A DNA stretch of 64,000 nt from Pseudomonas fluorescens (lineage in GTDB: Bacteria > Pseudomonadota > Gammaproteobacteria > Pseudomonadales > Pseudomonadaceae). This document shows, piece by piece, positions 34,762 through 43,217 of the stretch (position 1 is the first letter of the stretch; each line of letters begins with the position of its first letter). Both the position numbers and the translations under genes were made by a program. The notes below the pieces were generated by a model. It ran no database searches. It had not been told where the DNA came from and worked only from the letters and a program-made list of their open reading frames with translations. Where the stretch lies: positions 1,488,001-1,552,000 of the forward strand of contig NZ_CP038438.1 in NCBI RefSeq assembly GCF_004683905.1. The letters are read 5' to 3'.

Positions 34762-35322
34762 TTACATTGGGTTTTGTGGGCGCCAAGGTTCGATCAGCGC
34801 ATCCAGGTTCATCGCGTCGGCGAAGTCCAGGAACTGGTCGCGCAGCCAGCTGATCTGGGTGCCGGCCGGCAGCGTTACGGTGAACGTGGCGTTGAGCATG
34901 GTGCCGCCAGTCTGCGGGGCCTGATAGGTATCGCAGGTCAGGTTTTCCAGCTCGACGTTGTGATCCATGAAGAACTGGCACAGCTCGTTGATGATGTCCG
35001 GGCGATACGCCGAGCTGACATAAGCCACGTACGGCAGGGCCTGCGGACGGTTTTCCAGGGCCGCGCTGCGTACCACGTTGACGGTGAATGCGTGGCGCTT
35101 GGCCAGGGTCGGCAGGCTGCCTTCGAGGCGGGCCAGCGCGTCCCAGCTGCCGGAGATTTCCAGCACCAGGGCGCTGCATTCGCCATGGCGAGTCAGGCGG
35201 GAGGTGACGACGGCGCAGCGATTTTCATGGCTGGCGCGGCACAGGACGTTAGTCAGCTCCATGGGGTTGGCGCCAAGGGCACTGATGACAAGGAATTGTT
35301 CGCGAACTGTGGGGGTGGACAT
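34762..35322 (-). CDS. gcvR: Glycine cleavage repressor-like ACT protein GcvR
   Basis: 186 residues made of two ACT domains (about 6-85 and 95-175: FLVISALGANPMELTNVLCRASHEN and AYVSSAYRPDIINELCQFFMDHN). This is the GcvR-like regulator that in E. coli binds glycine and antagonises GcvA. In Pseudomonas it is commonly found before bcp as here. Divergent from dapA. Confidence 0.88.
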   Translation of the reverse strand: MSTPTVREQFLVISALGANPMELTNVLCRASHENRCAVVTSRLTRHGECSALVLEISGSWDALARLEGSLPTLAKRHAFTVNVVRSAALENRPQALPYVAYVSSAYRPDIINELCQFFMDHNVELENLTCDTYQAPQTGGTMLNATFTVTLPAGTQISWLRDQFLDFADAMNLDALIEPWRPQNPM

Positions 35323-35647
35323 GCAGCATTCCTAAAGCGATGAGCGGTCGGTAGGTCGATGGGCGTTGGCCGTCGGGAAGCGTCTGCGCGTGCCCGTTCA
35401 GAAAGCCCCGGGCCGTGGCTCGCAATTCGCTCCAATAAAGGCGGAGCATGCAGCAGCGACACTGGAACGGGGCCTGGGAGGCCGAAAGGGGAGGCTGGAA
35501 CCCGGCGTACAAGCTGATCTGTACCGATCAAAGTCTGAAGGGTAGCGAAAACCGACGCCAAGGGGAATGGCGGCGCAGTACTTCGCTTGTGCAAGCATCT
35601 TGGCGCCAGTACCATTACCGCTCTCTTTTTCCGGCAGGAGCGGTTTC
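35323..35647. other. gcvR-dapA divergent intergenic region
   Basis: About 325 bases with promoters expected in both directions. I see no gene, terminator or convincing operator in it. Confidence 0.5.
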
Positions 35648-36526
35648 ATGATTGCGGGCAGTATGGTGGCACTGGTCACTCCCATGGATGCACAAGGGCG
35701 TCTTGACTGGGACAGCCTCAGCAAACTCGTGGACTTCCATCTCAAGAACGGCACCCATGCCATTGTCGCGGTCGGTACTACCGGCGAGTCGGCGACCCTT
35801 GATGTAGAAGAACACATCGCCGTCATCAAAGCCGTGGTCAAACAGGTAGCCGGGCGCATTCCGGTGATCGCCGGTACCGGCGCCAACTCGACCCGCGAAG
35901 CCGTCGAGCTGACCCGCAACGCCAAGGAAGCCGGCGCCGATGCCTGCCTGCTGGTAGTTCCGTACTACAACAAGCCGACCCAGGAAGGCCTGTACCAGCA
36001 CTTCAAGCACATTGCCGAAGCCGTCGACATTCCACAGATTCTCTACAACGTTCCCGGCCGCACCTCCTGCGACATGCAGGCCGAGACCGTGATTCGCCTG
36101 TCCAGCGTGCCGAACATCATCGGCATCAAGGAAGCCACCGGCGACCTGAAACGCGCCAAAGCCATCATCGACGGCGTGAGCAAGGACTTCATCGTGCTGT
36201 CCGGCGATGATCCGACCGCGGTCGAGCTGATCCTGCTGGGCGGCAAAGGCAACATCTCCGTAACGGCCAACGTCGCCCCGCGCGAAATGGCTGACCTGTG
36301 CGAGGCCGCGCTGAAAGGCGACGCCGAGACCGCACGGGCGATCAACGAAAAATTGATGCCGCTGCACAAGGACCTGTTCATCGAAGCCAACCCGATTCCG
36401 GTGAAGTGGGCTTTGGTTGAAATGGGCCTGATGCACGAAGGCATCCGCCTGCCGTTGACCTGGCTGAGCGCTCCTTGTCATGAAACGCTTCGCACGGCCC
36501 TGCGCCAGTGCAGCGTCCTGGTTTAA
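35648..36526 (+). CDS. dapA: 4-hydroxy-tetrahydrodipicolinate synthase DapA
   Basis: 292 residues from ATG 35648 (GGCAGGAGCGGTTTC ahead). Condenses pyruvate with aspartate semialdehyde in lysine/diaminopimelate synthesis. Schiff-base Lys161 in [11 protein letters not shown], Tyr133 in [10 protein letters not shown], and Thr44-Thr45 in VGTTGESAT complete the active site. First gene of a cluster with bamC, an MBL hydrolase and purC, as in other pseudomonads. Confidence 0.97.
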   Translation: MIAGSMVALVTPMDAQGRLDWDSLSKLVDFHLKNGTHAIVAVGTTGESATLDVEEHIAVIKAVVKQVAGRIPVIAGTGANSTREAVELTRNAKEAGADACLLVVPYYNKPTQEGLYQHFKHIAEAVDIPQILYNVPGRTSCDMQAETVIRLSSVPNIIGIKEATGDLKRAKAIIDGVSKDFIVLSGDDPTAVELILLGGKGNISVTANVAPREMADLCEAALKGDAETARAINEKLMPLHKDLFIEANPIPVKWALVEMGLMHEGIRLPLTWLSAPCHETLRTALRQCSVLV

Positions 36527-36543
36527 TTGAGGAAGTACAACGC

Positions 36544-37659
36544 ATGAAGCGAATGGCCGGACTTTCCGCACTTGCCTTGATTATCTCCAGCACCAGTGGC
36601 TGCGGATGGGTCTGGGGCCCGGAAGGTTATTTCCGTGACCGTGGTAGCGATTACCTGGAAGCGCAACAGACTGCACCGATGCAACTGCCACCGAATGTCA
36701 GCACCTCCAAGCGTCTGGATCCGCTGTTGCCGATCCCGCGCAACGTGGCTGATGACACGGCGAAGGGCGAATACGTGGTACCGCGCCCGCAACCGCTGAC
36801 GGCGGTTGCCGAGGCGACCGACTACTCGCTGCAGAAGAGCGGTGACTCGCGTTGGGTCGTGGCCCAGCACCCTCCGGCCGAAGTCTGGCCAGTGGCGGTA
36901 CAGTTCTTCCAGGACAATGGTTTCCGGCTGGATGAACAGCGTCCGCAAACCGGCGAATTCACCACCACGTGGCAGCATTCCGACGAACTGTCCGCCGCCA
37001 TGGCCAAGCGCCTGAGCGCCGCCGGTGTCGGTGCCGACAGCGAAACCCGCGTGCGGGTGCGTATCGAGCCAGGCGTGCAGCGCAACACCAGTGAAATCTA
37101 CGTGGTCAGCGCCGAGCGTCCTGCCGGCAGCACCGCCGACGTCGATTTCACCAACCGTTCGGTCAACACTGGCCTGGACGCAGCGCTGGTCGACGACATG
37201 CTCGCGAGCATGAGCCGGATCTCCGAGAAGGGTGGTTCGGTGTCGATGCTGGCTTCGCGCGATTTCGATACCCCGAGCCGTGTCAGCCTCAGCGAAGACG
37301 GCAGTGGCAACCCGGTACTGAACGTCGGTCCGGACCTGGATCGTGCCTGGTCGAGCGTCGGTCGTGCGCTGGAGCAAGGTCAGTGGCGCGTTGAAGACAT
37401 CAACCGCAGCCTGGGCCTGTACTACATCAACCTGGCCGAGAAAGCCGAGAAGAAAGACGACAAGCCTGGTTTCTTCAGCAGCCTGTTCGGCAGTGCGCCG
37501 ACCAAGGAAGAAGTTGAAGCCCGCGCCGAGCGTTATCAGGTTCGCCTGAGCAAGGTCGGTGAAAACGTTCAGGTGACCGTAGAGAAGAACATCAATACCG
37601 TTGCGCCGGCCGATGTGGCGCGCAAAGTGTTGAGCGTGATTCAGGACAACCTGGGCTGA
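36544..37659 (+). CDS. bamC: Outer-membrane assembly lipoprotein BamC
   Basis: 371 residues from ATG 36544 (GAGGAAGTACAACGC ahead), 17 bases after dapA. Lipobox SSTSGC with Cys20 as acylation site. A long unstructured N-terminal part (QTAPMQLPPNVSTSKRLDPLLPIP) that binds BamD is followed by two helix-grip domains (about 95-215 and 245-370). The dapA-bamC order is conserved from E. coli (dapA-nlpB) onward. Confidence 0.93.
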   Translation: MKRMAGLSALALIISSTSGCGWVWGPEGYFRDRGSDYLEAQQTAPMQLPPNVSTSKRLDPLLPIPRNVADDTAKGEYVVPRPQPLTAVAEATDYSLQKSGDSRWVVAQHPPAEVWPVAVQFFQDNGFRLDEQRPQTGEFTTTWQHSDELSAAMAKRLSAAGVGADSETRVRVRIEPGVQRNTSEIYVVSAERPAGSTADVDFTNRSVNTGLDAALVDDMLASMSRISEKGGSVSMLASRDFDTPSRVSLSEDGSGNPVLNVGPDLDRAWSSVGRALEQGQWRVEDINRSLGLYYINLAEKAEKKDDKPGFFSSLFGSAPTKEEVEARAERYQVRLSKVGENVQVTVEKNINTVAPADVARKVLSVIQDNLG

Positions 37660-37663
37660 TCAC

Positions 37664-38425
37664 ATGCGCTTTGCCGTTCTCGGCAGCGGTAGCCAAGGGA
37701 ACGGCACGCTGATCGCCAGCGCTGATACCTATGTGCTGGTGGGTTGTGGTTTTTCCCTGCGGGAAACCGAAAAACGCCTGTTGCGTCTGGGGGTTCACCC
37801 GGCGCAACTGAGCGCGATACTCGTAACCCACGAACATGCCGACCACGTGCATGGCGTGGGTTTGCTGTCTCGGCGCTACAATCTGCCGGTCTACCTCAGT
37901 CGCGGCACACTGCGCGGGATGCGCAAACCGATCGAACCCGCAGGCTTTCTGGCCGGCGGCGAGCAGCTGCAGATCGGCGCACTGAACATCGGGGTCATTG
38001 CCGTGGCCCATGATGCGCAGGAGCCGACCCAGTACGTATTCAGTGATAACGAGCAGCGGCGCTTCGGCCTGCTGACCGACCTGGGTTCCTATTGCGAGCG
38101 GGTGCTGGACGGCTATCGGGATCTCGATGCGTTGATGATCGAGTCCAACCATTGCCGCGACATGCTGGCCCGTGGTCACTATCCGTACTTTCTCAAGCAA
38201 CGGGTGGGCGGCGAGCGGGGACATTTGAACAACCATCAGGCGGCATTCCTGGTGGCCGAGTTGGGGTGGCAGGGCTTGCAGCATCTGGTTCTCGCCCACC
38301 TGAGCAGCAAGAACAACCTGCCGCAGCTGGCCCGGCAATGTTTCGTCGACACCCTCGGGTGCGACCCGGACTGGCTGCAACTGGCCGATCAAGATTCAGG
38401 GCTCGACTGGCGCCATATCGCCTAG
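37664..38425 (+). CDS. MBL-fold metallo-hydrolase (YycJ/WalJ-like)
   Basis: 253 residues, 4 bases after bamC. The opening FAVLGSGSQGNGTLIASADT is characteristic of the YycJ-type group, and the metal motif HEHADH is at 56-61. A later His in VIAVAHDAQEP and Asp in LLTDLGSYCERV complete a two-metal site. Some members are exonucleases in DNA repair; function here is undetermined. Confidence 0.88.
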   Translation: MRFAVLGSGSQGNGTLIASADTYVLVGCGFSLRETEKRLLRLGVHPAQLSAILVTHEHADHVHGVGLLSRRYNLPVYLSRGTLRGMRKPIEPAGFLAGGEQLQIGALNIGVIAVAHDAQEPTQYVFSDNEQRRFGLLTDLGSYCERVLDGYRDLDALMIESNHCRDMLARGHYPYFLKQRVGGERGHLNNHQAAFLVAELGWQGLQHLVLAHLSSKNNLPQLARQCFVDTLGCDPDWLQLADQDSGLDWRHIA

Positions 38426-38453
38426 CCCATCTACTTAGCAAGCGGAGCCCATC

Positions 38454-39167
38454 ATGGAAAAACGTGAAGAACTCTATCGCGGCAAAGCCAAATCGGTTTA
38501 CAAGACCGACGACGCTGACCGTTTGATCCTGCTGTTTCGCAACGACACCTCGGCGTTCGACGGCAAGCGCATCGAGCAGCTCGACCGCAAAGGCATGGTG
38601 AACAACAAGTTCAACGCCTTCATCATGCAGAAACTCGAAGCGGCCGGCATTCCGACCCAATTCGACAAACTGCTGGGCGACAACGAGTGCCTGGTGAAGA
38701 AGCTGGACATGATCCCGGTCGAGTGCGTCGTGCGTAACTACGCCGCCGGCAGCCTGGTAAAACGTCTGGGCGTCGAAGAGGGCATGAAGCTCAACCCGTA
38801 CACTTTCGAACTGTTCCTCAAGGACGACGCCAAGGGCGACCCGTTCATCAACGAATCCCACGTCGTGGCATTCGGTTGGGGCACCGCCGAGCAACTGGCA
38901 CGCATGAAAGAACTGTCGCTCAAGGTCAACGAAGTCCTGAGCAAACTGTTCGACGACGCAGGCCTGCTGCTGGTGGACTTCAAGCTTGAGTTCGGCGTGT
39001 TCAGCGACGGCTCGATCGTCCTCGGCGACGAGTTCAGCCCGGACGGCTGCCGCCTGTGGGACAAGGACACCAAGAAGAAGATGGACAAAGACCGCTTCCG
39101 CCAGGGCCTCGGTGACGTCATCGAAGCCTACGAAGAAGTCGCCAATCGTCTGGGTGTACCGCTTTAA
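38454..39167 (+). CDS. purC: SAICAR synthetase PurC
   Basis: 237 residues. ATP-dependent condensation of CAIR with aspartate in purine synthesis. The N-terminal [14 protein letters not shown], the [20 protein letters not shown] segment, [19 protein letters not shown] and [14 protein letters not shown] are conserved signature regions. Length equals the bacterial norm. Ends the dapA cluster; a tRNA gene with its own promoter follows. Confidence 0.97.
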   Translation: MEKREELYRGKAKSVYKTDDADRLILLFRNDTSAFDGKRIEQLDRKGMVNNKFNAFIMQKLEAAGIPTQFDKLLGDNECLVKKLDMIPVECVVRNYAAGSLVKRLGVEEGMKLNPYTFELFLKDDAKGDPFINESHVVAFGWGTAEQLARMKELSLKVNEVLSKLFDDAGLLLVDFKLEFGVFSDGSIVLGDEFSPDGCRLWDKDTKKKMDKDRFRQGLGDVIEAYEEVANRLGVPL

Positions 39168-39213
39168 TCGACGCAAGCATCTGATAGCACGAAGAAAATT
39201 TTCGAAAGAGGGT

Positions 39214-39241
39214 TTGCTTTCGGCAGAAGTGTTGTTATGAT
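39214..39241 (+). promoter_or_regulatory. Sigma-70 promoter of tRNA-Ser
   Basis: TTGCTT at 39214-39219, 16-base spacer, TATGAT at 39236-39241, followed by a GC-rich discriminator (GCGCGCCG) typical of stable-RNA promoters. The tRNA begins 11 bases later. Confidence 0.75.
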
Positions 39242-39251
39242 GCGCGCCGTT

Positions 39252-39341
39252 GGAGAGATGCCAGAGTGGCCGAATGGGACGGATTCGAAATCCGTTGTAC
39301 CTTCACCGGTACCTAGGGTTCGAATCCCTATCTCTCCGCCA
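39252..39341 (+). tRNA. tRNA-Ser (anticodon CGA)
   Basis: 90 bases including encoded CCA. Acceptor GGAGAGA / TCTCTCC, anticodon stem ACGGA / TCCGT with loop TTCGAAA giving anticodon CGA, long variable arm (TGTACCTTCACCGGTAC) and T arm AGGG-TTCGAAT-CCCT. Decodes UCG. The accessory patch starts directly after it, a common integration target. Confidence 0.96.
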
Positions 39342-39348
39342 TATTCAG

Positions 39349-39385
39349 AAAACCCCCGTAATTCAATGAGTTACGGGGGTTTTTC
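39349..39385 (+). terminator. Terminator of tRNA-Ser
   Basis: 13-bp stem AAAACCCCCGTAA / TTACGGGGGTTTT, nine-base loop, T-run. Directly after the tRNA 3' end. Confidence 0.9.
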
Positions 39386-39391
39386 TTTTTG

Positions 39392-39416
39392 GGTTGTACT
39401 ACTCGGTTGTACTACT
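39392..39416. repeat. 12-base direct repeat at end of accessory gene
   Basis: GGTTGTACTACT occurs at 39392-39403 and 39405-39416. It covers the last codons and stop of the minus-strand gene at 39399. Possibly an integration scar; see findings. Confidence 0.55.
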
Positions 39417-40109
39417 AATCCCGATAGGTTTTGCGGGATTTTCCCCAAGGTACATGCGATTGAGCAGTACACCGCATGCACGTAGCGAATTTTGAAGCTC
39501 CACGGTTCCCTCCAGTGCCTCCCGAACCCAGCACGCCGGATAATCTTTCTCCTTGTGCCTAAAGCCTTCGACCTTGCCTCCCCTGTTCTCATCGATGAAT
39601 GAGATAGACGCATTGTGGACGATCAGTTGATGATGTTTGACCATGTTCATGAAGGCGTGCGTATATCCGAACCACTCTGACGTTAGGGCGTCATTCAGGC
39701 GATCTTCAATCTCTCCAGCCGGAAGGGCGTCTTTGACGTTGTGAATGTAGAAGTTGCCTGTGAGCGGCACGGGCACCACTAGGCCATTCAGTAACTGCCC
39801 AAAGCTATCGTACGAATTGCGAGTGATTGCAATGCAGGCAATCAGGTTGGCTTCACTGATTAAACCAGCTTTGTGAACGACACCATCATCGTCCTCGCAC
39901 CCGAATATCCGCTGTGCAAACTTTATTCCGTGCGGGTCGTTTTCGGCGTTGAATGCGGTGAAGGCATCGCGGGCGAGGCACTTGTGGTACTCGAAGATAT
40001 CCCGTGATCGACCAAGCGAGTTGATGATCTGAACAAGCCTTTTGCCTGTGTCAGGCTGGCGAATCTTGACCTGTGCCCTCAGCGCCTCCAGGTTCCATGC
40101 GTCACTCAT
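39399..40109 (-). CDS. Unknown accessory protein next to tRNA-Ser
   Basis: 236 residues from ATG 40109, preferred to ATG 40115 because TTAGGGA lies at proper distance. I do not recognise the family. It is soluble by composition. Visible features: LIACIAITRNSYDSFGQLLNGL (hydrophobic helix about 90-112), WFGYTHAFMNMVKHHQLIVHNASISFIDENRGGKV and CWVREALEGTVELQNSLRACGVLLNRM, rich in His and Asn. A lower-GC gene than the core flanks. Divergent from the unknown gene at 40317, 207 bases away. Confidence 0.65.
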   Translation of the reverse strand: MSDAWNLEALRAQVKIRQPDTGKRLVQIINSLGRSRDIFEYHKCLARDAFTAFNAENDPHGIKFAQRIFGCEDDDGVVHKAGLISEANLIACIAITRNSYDSFGQLLNGLVVPVPLTGNFYIHNVKDALPAGEIEDRLNDALTSEWFGYTHAFMNMVKHHQLIVHNASISFIDENRGGKVEGFRHKEKDYPACWVREALEGTVELQNSLRACGVLLNRMYLGENPAKPIGISSTTE

Positions 40110-40316
40110 GCTCATTCCCTAACAAGTTGAATCGATCCAGTCTAGTCCGACTCGCTGCCAAGCAGGCGCATGTCATGCTTTCGGCATGGGCTGTAGGTTC
40201 TGCTGCCCTCAGGCAGATTGGGCTTAACTCCAACCGTTCACTCGCTTTTGGTGCCCTCGTAGGTGAATGGTGCCGATATACTATGATGGCCTTTCAGCCA
40301 CTCAGAGCCAGCCTGT

Positions 40317-41120
40317 ATGACCGTTCTCAAAGAGCCGCCGAGCCCACATGAGTTCTACATCTCATACCCTCTGTACCAAGGATTCACCTTTGCTAAGGAG
40401 CAGAGTCAAGCGGGATGGGACATTGCGTACTCCCGAGAGCCCATAGACACATACTGCCCCGAATGTAATGCGCACAGTATTTTCCGCCAGCACATCAACG
40501 GGGGCATTTCTCATAATCCTGAAGCGTGGGTGGGGGATGGCCGTTTTGTTGTCGTGCTCAAATGTTCTAGGGACGCTAATCACGAGTTGTTCTTCCTGTT
40601 CAAGGTGGAAGACAGGACGATGCAGAAAATTGGACAGCACCCATCCCTTGCAAACCTGAATACCTACGATGTACGCCAGTATGCTGCTGTGCTGGATAAG
40701 GAAGATTTCAAAGAGCTCAACAAAGCCATCGGCTTGGCAGCTCATGGTGTAGGGGTGGGCTCATTTGTCTACTTACGGCGAATCTTTGAGAACCTTGTAG
40801 ATTCTGCCTACCAGAACGCGAAAAAGGATGATGGCTGGGATGATGACGCTTACCGCAATGGGCGTATGGCTGATCGGATACAACTGCTTGCAGGCTACCT
40901 CCCTGATTTCCTTGTCGAGAACCGTTCGATGTACAAAATTCTCAGCCAAGGCTTGCATGAGCTGACTGAGGAAGAGTGCCTAGCAGCGTTTCCCATCCTT
41001 AAAATGGGGATCGAATTAGTGCTTGACGAGCAGTTAGCGGCTAAGGCCAAGCAGCAAAAGTTAGAGCAGGCAAAAAAGGCTATTCACGTTCTCGTCAGCA
41101 AAGCGAGTGCTGATAAGTAG
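40317..41120 (+). CDS. Unknown accessory protein with CxxC motif
   Basis: 267 residues, no signal or membrane helix. A CPEC pair near residue 43 with a later Cys in LKCSRDANHELFF suggests a zinc ribbon at the N-terminus (about 40-95). The middle is helical (LNKAIGLAAHGVGVGSFVYLRRIFENLVDSAYQNA) and the end is a Lys/Gln-rich coiled helix (LAAKAKQQKLEQAKKAIHVL). The layout of zinc ribbon followed by a helical domain resembles DUF4145-like proteins linked with restriction or abortive systems, but the identity is unproven. Low GC. Confidence 0.65.
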   Translation: MTVLKEPPSPHEFYISYPLYQGFTFAKEQSQAGWDIAYSREPIDTYCPECNAHSIFRQHINGGISHNPEAWVGDGRFVVVLKCSRDANHELFFLFKVEDRTMQKIGQHPSLANLNTYDVRQYAAVLDKEDFKELNKAIGLAAHGVGVGSFVYLRRIFENLVDSAYQNAKKDDGWDDDAYRNGRMADRIQLLAGYLPDFLVENRSMYKILSQGLHELTEEECLAAFPILKMGIELVLDEQLAAKAKQQKLEQAKKAIHVLVSKASADK

Positions 41121-41256
41121 ATCGAAGTGGAGTGCTGCCCAAGTTGGCGTTTATGGCGGAAAATCACCACCACCGCCAGAGCAGGGTCGCACTCTAGGAA
41201 CAATCTTCGGTGGCTACGTCCAAAATAATCAGTGAGCAGCCAGAGACGCCGATGGG

Positions 41257-41730
41257 CTATCGAATAACCGTTGCCTCTCGCCCGCCGAATGGCAGGAAGC
41301 ACCCGCCTTCACTCTTCATCAGGAATCGGACTTTGAGCTCTTTGCCTTTGGAGAGGTTGTATCCAGCCTGTTTGTCTGCAAATTGAACCTGCAAGTCTTG
41401 CGTCCCTACGTGATCTACGTTCAATGAAACTTCGTCGGACTCCAGCAACACGACTTGGCCGCTCCATGTCATCCAGTGGTCTTTGTACTTGGCGTTAAAG
41501 ATGTCGTCTTTCTTCTGGTCGCTGTAGGTGCTTTTGCACCCTACTTCAGCGTTGGCCTGTGCGTAGCTGATGGAGCTATCGGGGTAGGTTGGAGCTGCTG
41601 GGGCGCTGGAGTATGAGGGCTGAGAGGCAGATGAAGATGTGGGCGTCGCAGGTGCGTCGATCATCCCTTTAAGCACGAGTCCACCCAAGCCCACTGCTAG
41701 AATGATCCCAATGGTTCTGCTTCCCGCCAT
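41257..41730 (-). CDS. Membrane-anchored protein with OB-like domain
   Basis: 157 residues. One N-terminal helix (about 6-24, TIGIILAVGLGGLVLKGMI) followed by a Ser/Ala/Pro linker (about 27-52) and a soluble domain. The latter contains ANAEVGCKSTYSDQKKDDIFNAKYKDHWMTWSG and VSLNVDHVGTQDLQVQF, similar in feel to tRNA_anti-like (OB-fold) exported domains often found in prophage or accessory regions. Function unknown. Converges with nothing; it is opposite in strand to its neighbours. Confidence 0.65.
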   Translation of the reverse strand: MAGSRTIGIILAVGLGGLVLKGMIDAPATPTSSSASQPSYSSAPAAPTYPDSSISYAQANAEVGCKSTYSDQKKDDIFNAKYKDHWMTWSGQVVLLESDEVSLNVDHVGTQDLQVQFADKQAGYNLSKGKELKVRFLMKSEGGCFLPFGGREATVIR

Positions 41731-41954
41731 GATTCAATCCTTGAAATAATTAGAGGGAACGATGGTGGCAGATTGATACGAAAGCTGTCTAGGTGGACGG
41801 GCATTTCCCAAGTGAATTCTCAAATCCGCGCCGCGAGGGTCGTGCTCTTGAGGGCGTTCTTTGATACAGCTCAGGGAAAAATAATGGCTGGGGCCATACA
41901 TTCCGAAACCGGGGTTATCACCTGAGCTACTTAACGCGAACAAGGAGTCACTCC

Positions 41955-42287
41955 ATGAACGTGATGAATTACAACGGGTATGCAGCCCGAATTGAATACA
42001 GTGATGAAGACGGTCTTTTTGTTGGTCATATCGCTGGGATCAAGGACGTTGTAGGTTTTCATGGCGAATCTGTAAAAGAGCTTCGGTCAGCGTTCGAAGA
42101 GGCTGTTACTGACTATCTGGAGACTTGCGCAAAACTGGGCCGTGCTCCTCAAAAGCCTTATTCGGGCAATCTCAGTCTGCGTTTGGCGCCAGCTCTTCAT
42201 GCGACTGTTGCCGTAAAAGCGCAATTGGCTCAAAAAAGCATTAATCAGTGGGTTGCGGATGTTCTTGACCGAGAGGCCCATGCCTAG
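41955..42287 (+). CDS. HicB-family antitoxin without visible HicA
   Basis: 110 residues, ATG 41955 after CAAGGAGTCACTCC. N-terminal HicB fold (YNGYAARIEYSDEDGLFVGHIAGIKDVVGFHGESVKELRSAF) and a C-terminal ribbon-helix-helix-like tail (LSLRLAPALHATVAVKAQLAQKSINQWVADVL). In HicAB loci the short toxin HicA is expected directly upstream; the 224-base gap before this gene has no HicA-like frame. It may be an orphan or act with a toxin elsewhere. Start could be ATG 41964 (MNYNGY). Confidence 0.82.
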   Translation: MNVMNYNGYAARIEYSDEDGLFVGHIAGIKDVVGFHGESVKELRSAFEEAVTDYLETCAKLGRAPQKPYSGNLSLRLAPALHATVAVKAQLAQKSINQWVADVLDREAHA

Positions 42288-42334
42288 CTTGATTCTGGTC
42301 TGGAGGTTGTACGTCGTTCCCGAACAGAGCAAAT

Positions 42335-42367
42335 AGCCCCGTAGCTGAGAAGCTACAGGGCTTTTTT
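42335..42367 (+). terminator. Terminator after hicB
   Basis: Stem AGCCCCGTAGCT / AGCTACAGGGCT (one mismatch), then a T-run. Confidence 0.85.
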
Positions 42368-42404
42368 GTATCTGCGAGTTTTACCGAGCACCCGCCTCAG
42401 CCAC

Positions 42405-42611
42405 TCACGGCTGCGGATGCCCGAGCTTCTGTTTGATCAGGTCATACACTTCCTTGTGCGTCGAGTTACGCAGGGTGTTGTCCTTGCAAGCCGAGGCCAG
42501 GAAGGTTTTCACTTCGTCCTTGGCGTGCGGATAGAGGCTGGCGACGTAGTCGGCTTCGTGTGTTTGGGTGCAGTTGAAGTGCTTGTCGTCTTTCGCTTTG
42601 TCTCTAGCCAT
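42405..42611 (-). CDS. Small conserved protein of unknown function
   Basis: 68 residues from ATG 42611 with AAAAGGAGCCGCACC ahead. Sequence MARDKAKDDKHFNCTQTHEA... with two cysteines and the end YDLIKQKLGHPQP; predicted helical and charged. I recall similar small proteins in Pseudomonas but no function. Likely host core, as codon use is typical. Confidence 0.7.
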   Translation of the reverse strand: MARDKAKDDKHFNCTQTHEADYVASLYPHAKDEVKTFLASACKDNTLRNSTHKEVYDLIKQKLGHPQP

Positions 42612-42749
42612 GGTGCGGCTCCTTTTGAGTTTGAACGTCATTTGGCGAAACAGGGCTGGATGGCCCCGTACGCTGAACAGCGTAGGGGCGCAAAAGTGCT
42701 TTGCCAGTGCTTCAGACGAAAAAGGAAGAGGCTGTAGGACGCGGCGCCA

Positions 42750-42941
42750 TCAGATTTCCTTCACCGGCGTCTCCCCCTGCACACCCTTGATCAACTCGAT
42801 CACGTGTAAACAATCGGCCTTGTTCACATACGACTCGCCACTGGCAATCGTCTCGTGGTTCCCCGCCCGCAGTCTCCAGCGCCATTGGCCTTTGCCGGTG
42901 CTCGGGGTGCCTCGGGATTGCCTGTAGATCTCGAAATACAT
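42750..42941 (-). CDS. YegP-like DUF1508 protein
   Basis: 63 residues from ATG 42941 (GCAAGGAGCGAACCG ahead). One repeat of the DUF1508/YegP fold: MYFEIYRQSRG ... WRWRLRAGNHETIASGESYVNKADCLHVIELIKG. E. coli YegP has two repeats; single-repeat proteins are common. Function unknown. Confidence 0.8.
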   Translation of the reverse strand: MYFEIYRQSRGTPSTGKGQWRWRLRAGNHETIASGESYVNKADCLHVIELIKGVQGETPVKEI

Positions 42942-43217
42942 TCGGTTCGCTCCTTGCGATGGTGTTTGCGACAACCTGTGTGGCGCATCGTCGCAAGCCT
43001 AGCGGAGCGAGTTTTTTTCGCTATCGGGTATTTGTTTCCAATCGTTGGCAGATGTTTCTGAAGAGTGCGGGCTAGAGCGCACGCATCGGCGTCTGGATTG
43101 GCCAGAATGTCGCCCTTTGCACCTTGCAAGGCTATCGACGCTACTGCTTAATACGGGACGGCCCATGGCGTTGAAAATGCTTCGACGACCGACAAACACT
43201 ATAAAAAGAGCACTCCA

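Noticed and set aside
41731..41954. Search for a hicA gene upstream of hicB
   Set aside because: All plus-strand frames are interrupted and none shows a HicA-like HPKK/GT..SI.KQ ending.
42288..43217. Search for a second copy of the tRNA-Ser 3' end as right attachment site
   Set aside because: No stretch matching CGAATCCCTATCTCTCCGCC was seen, so island borders cannot be drawn.
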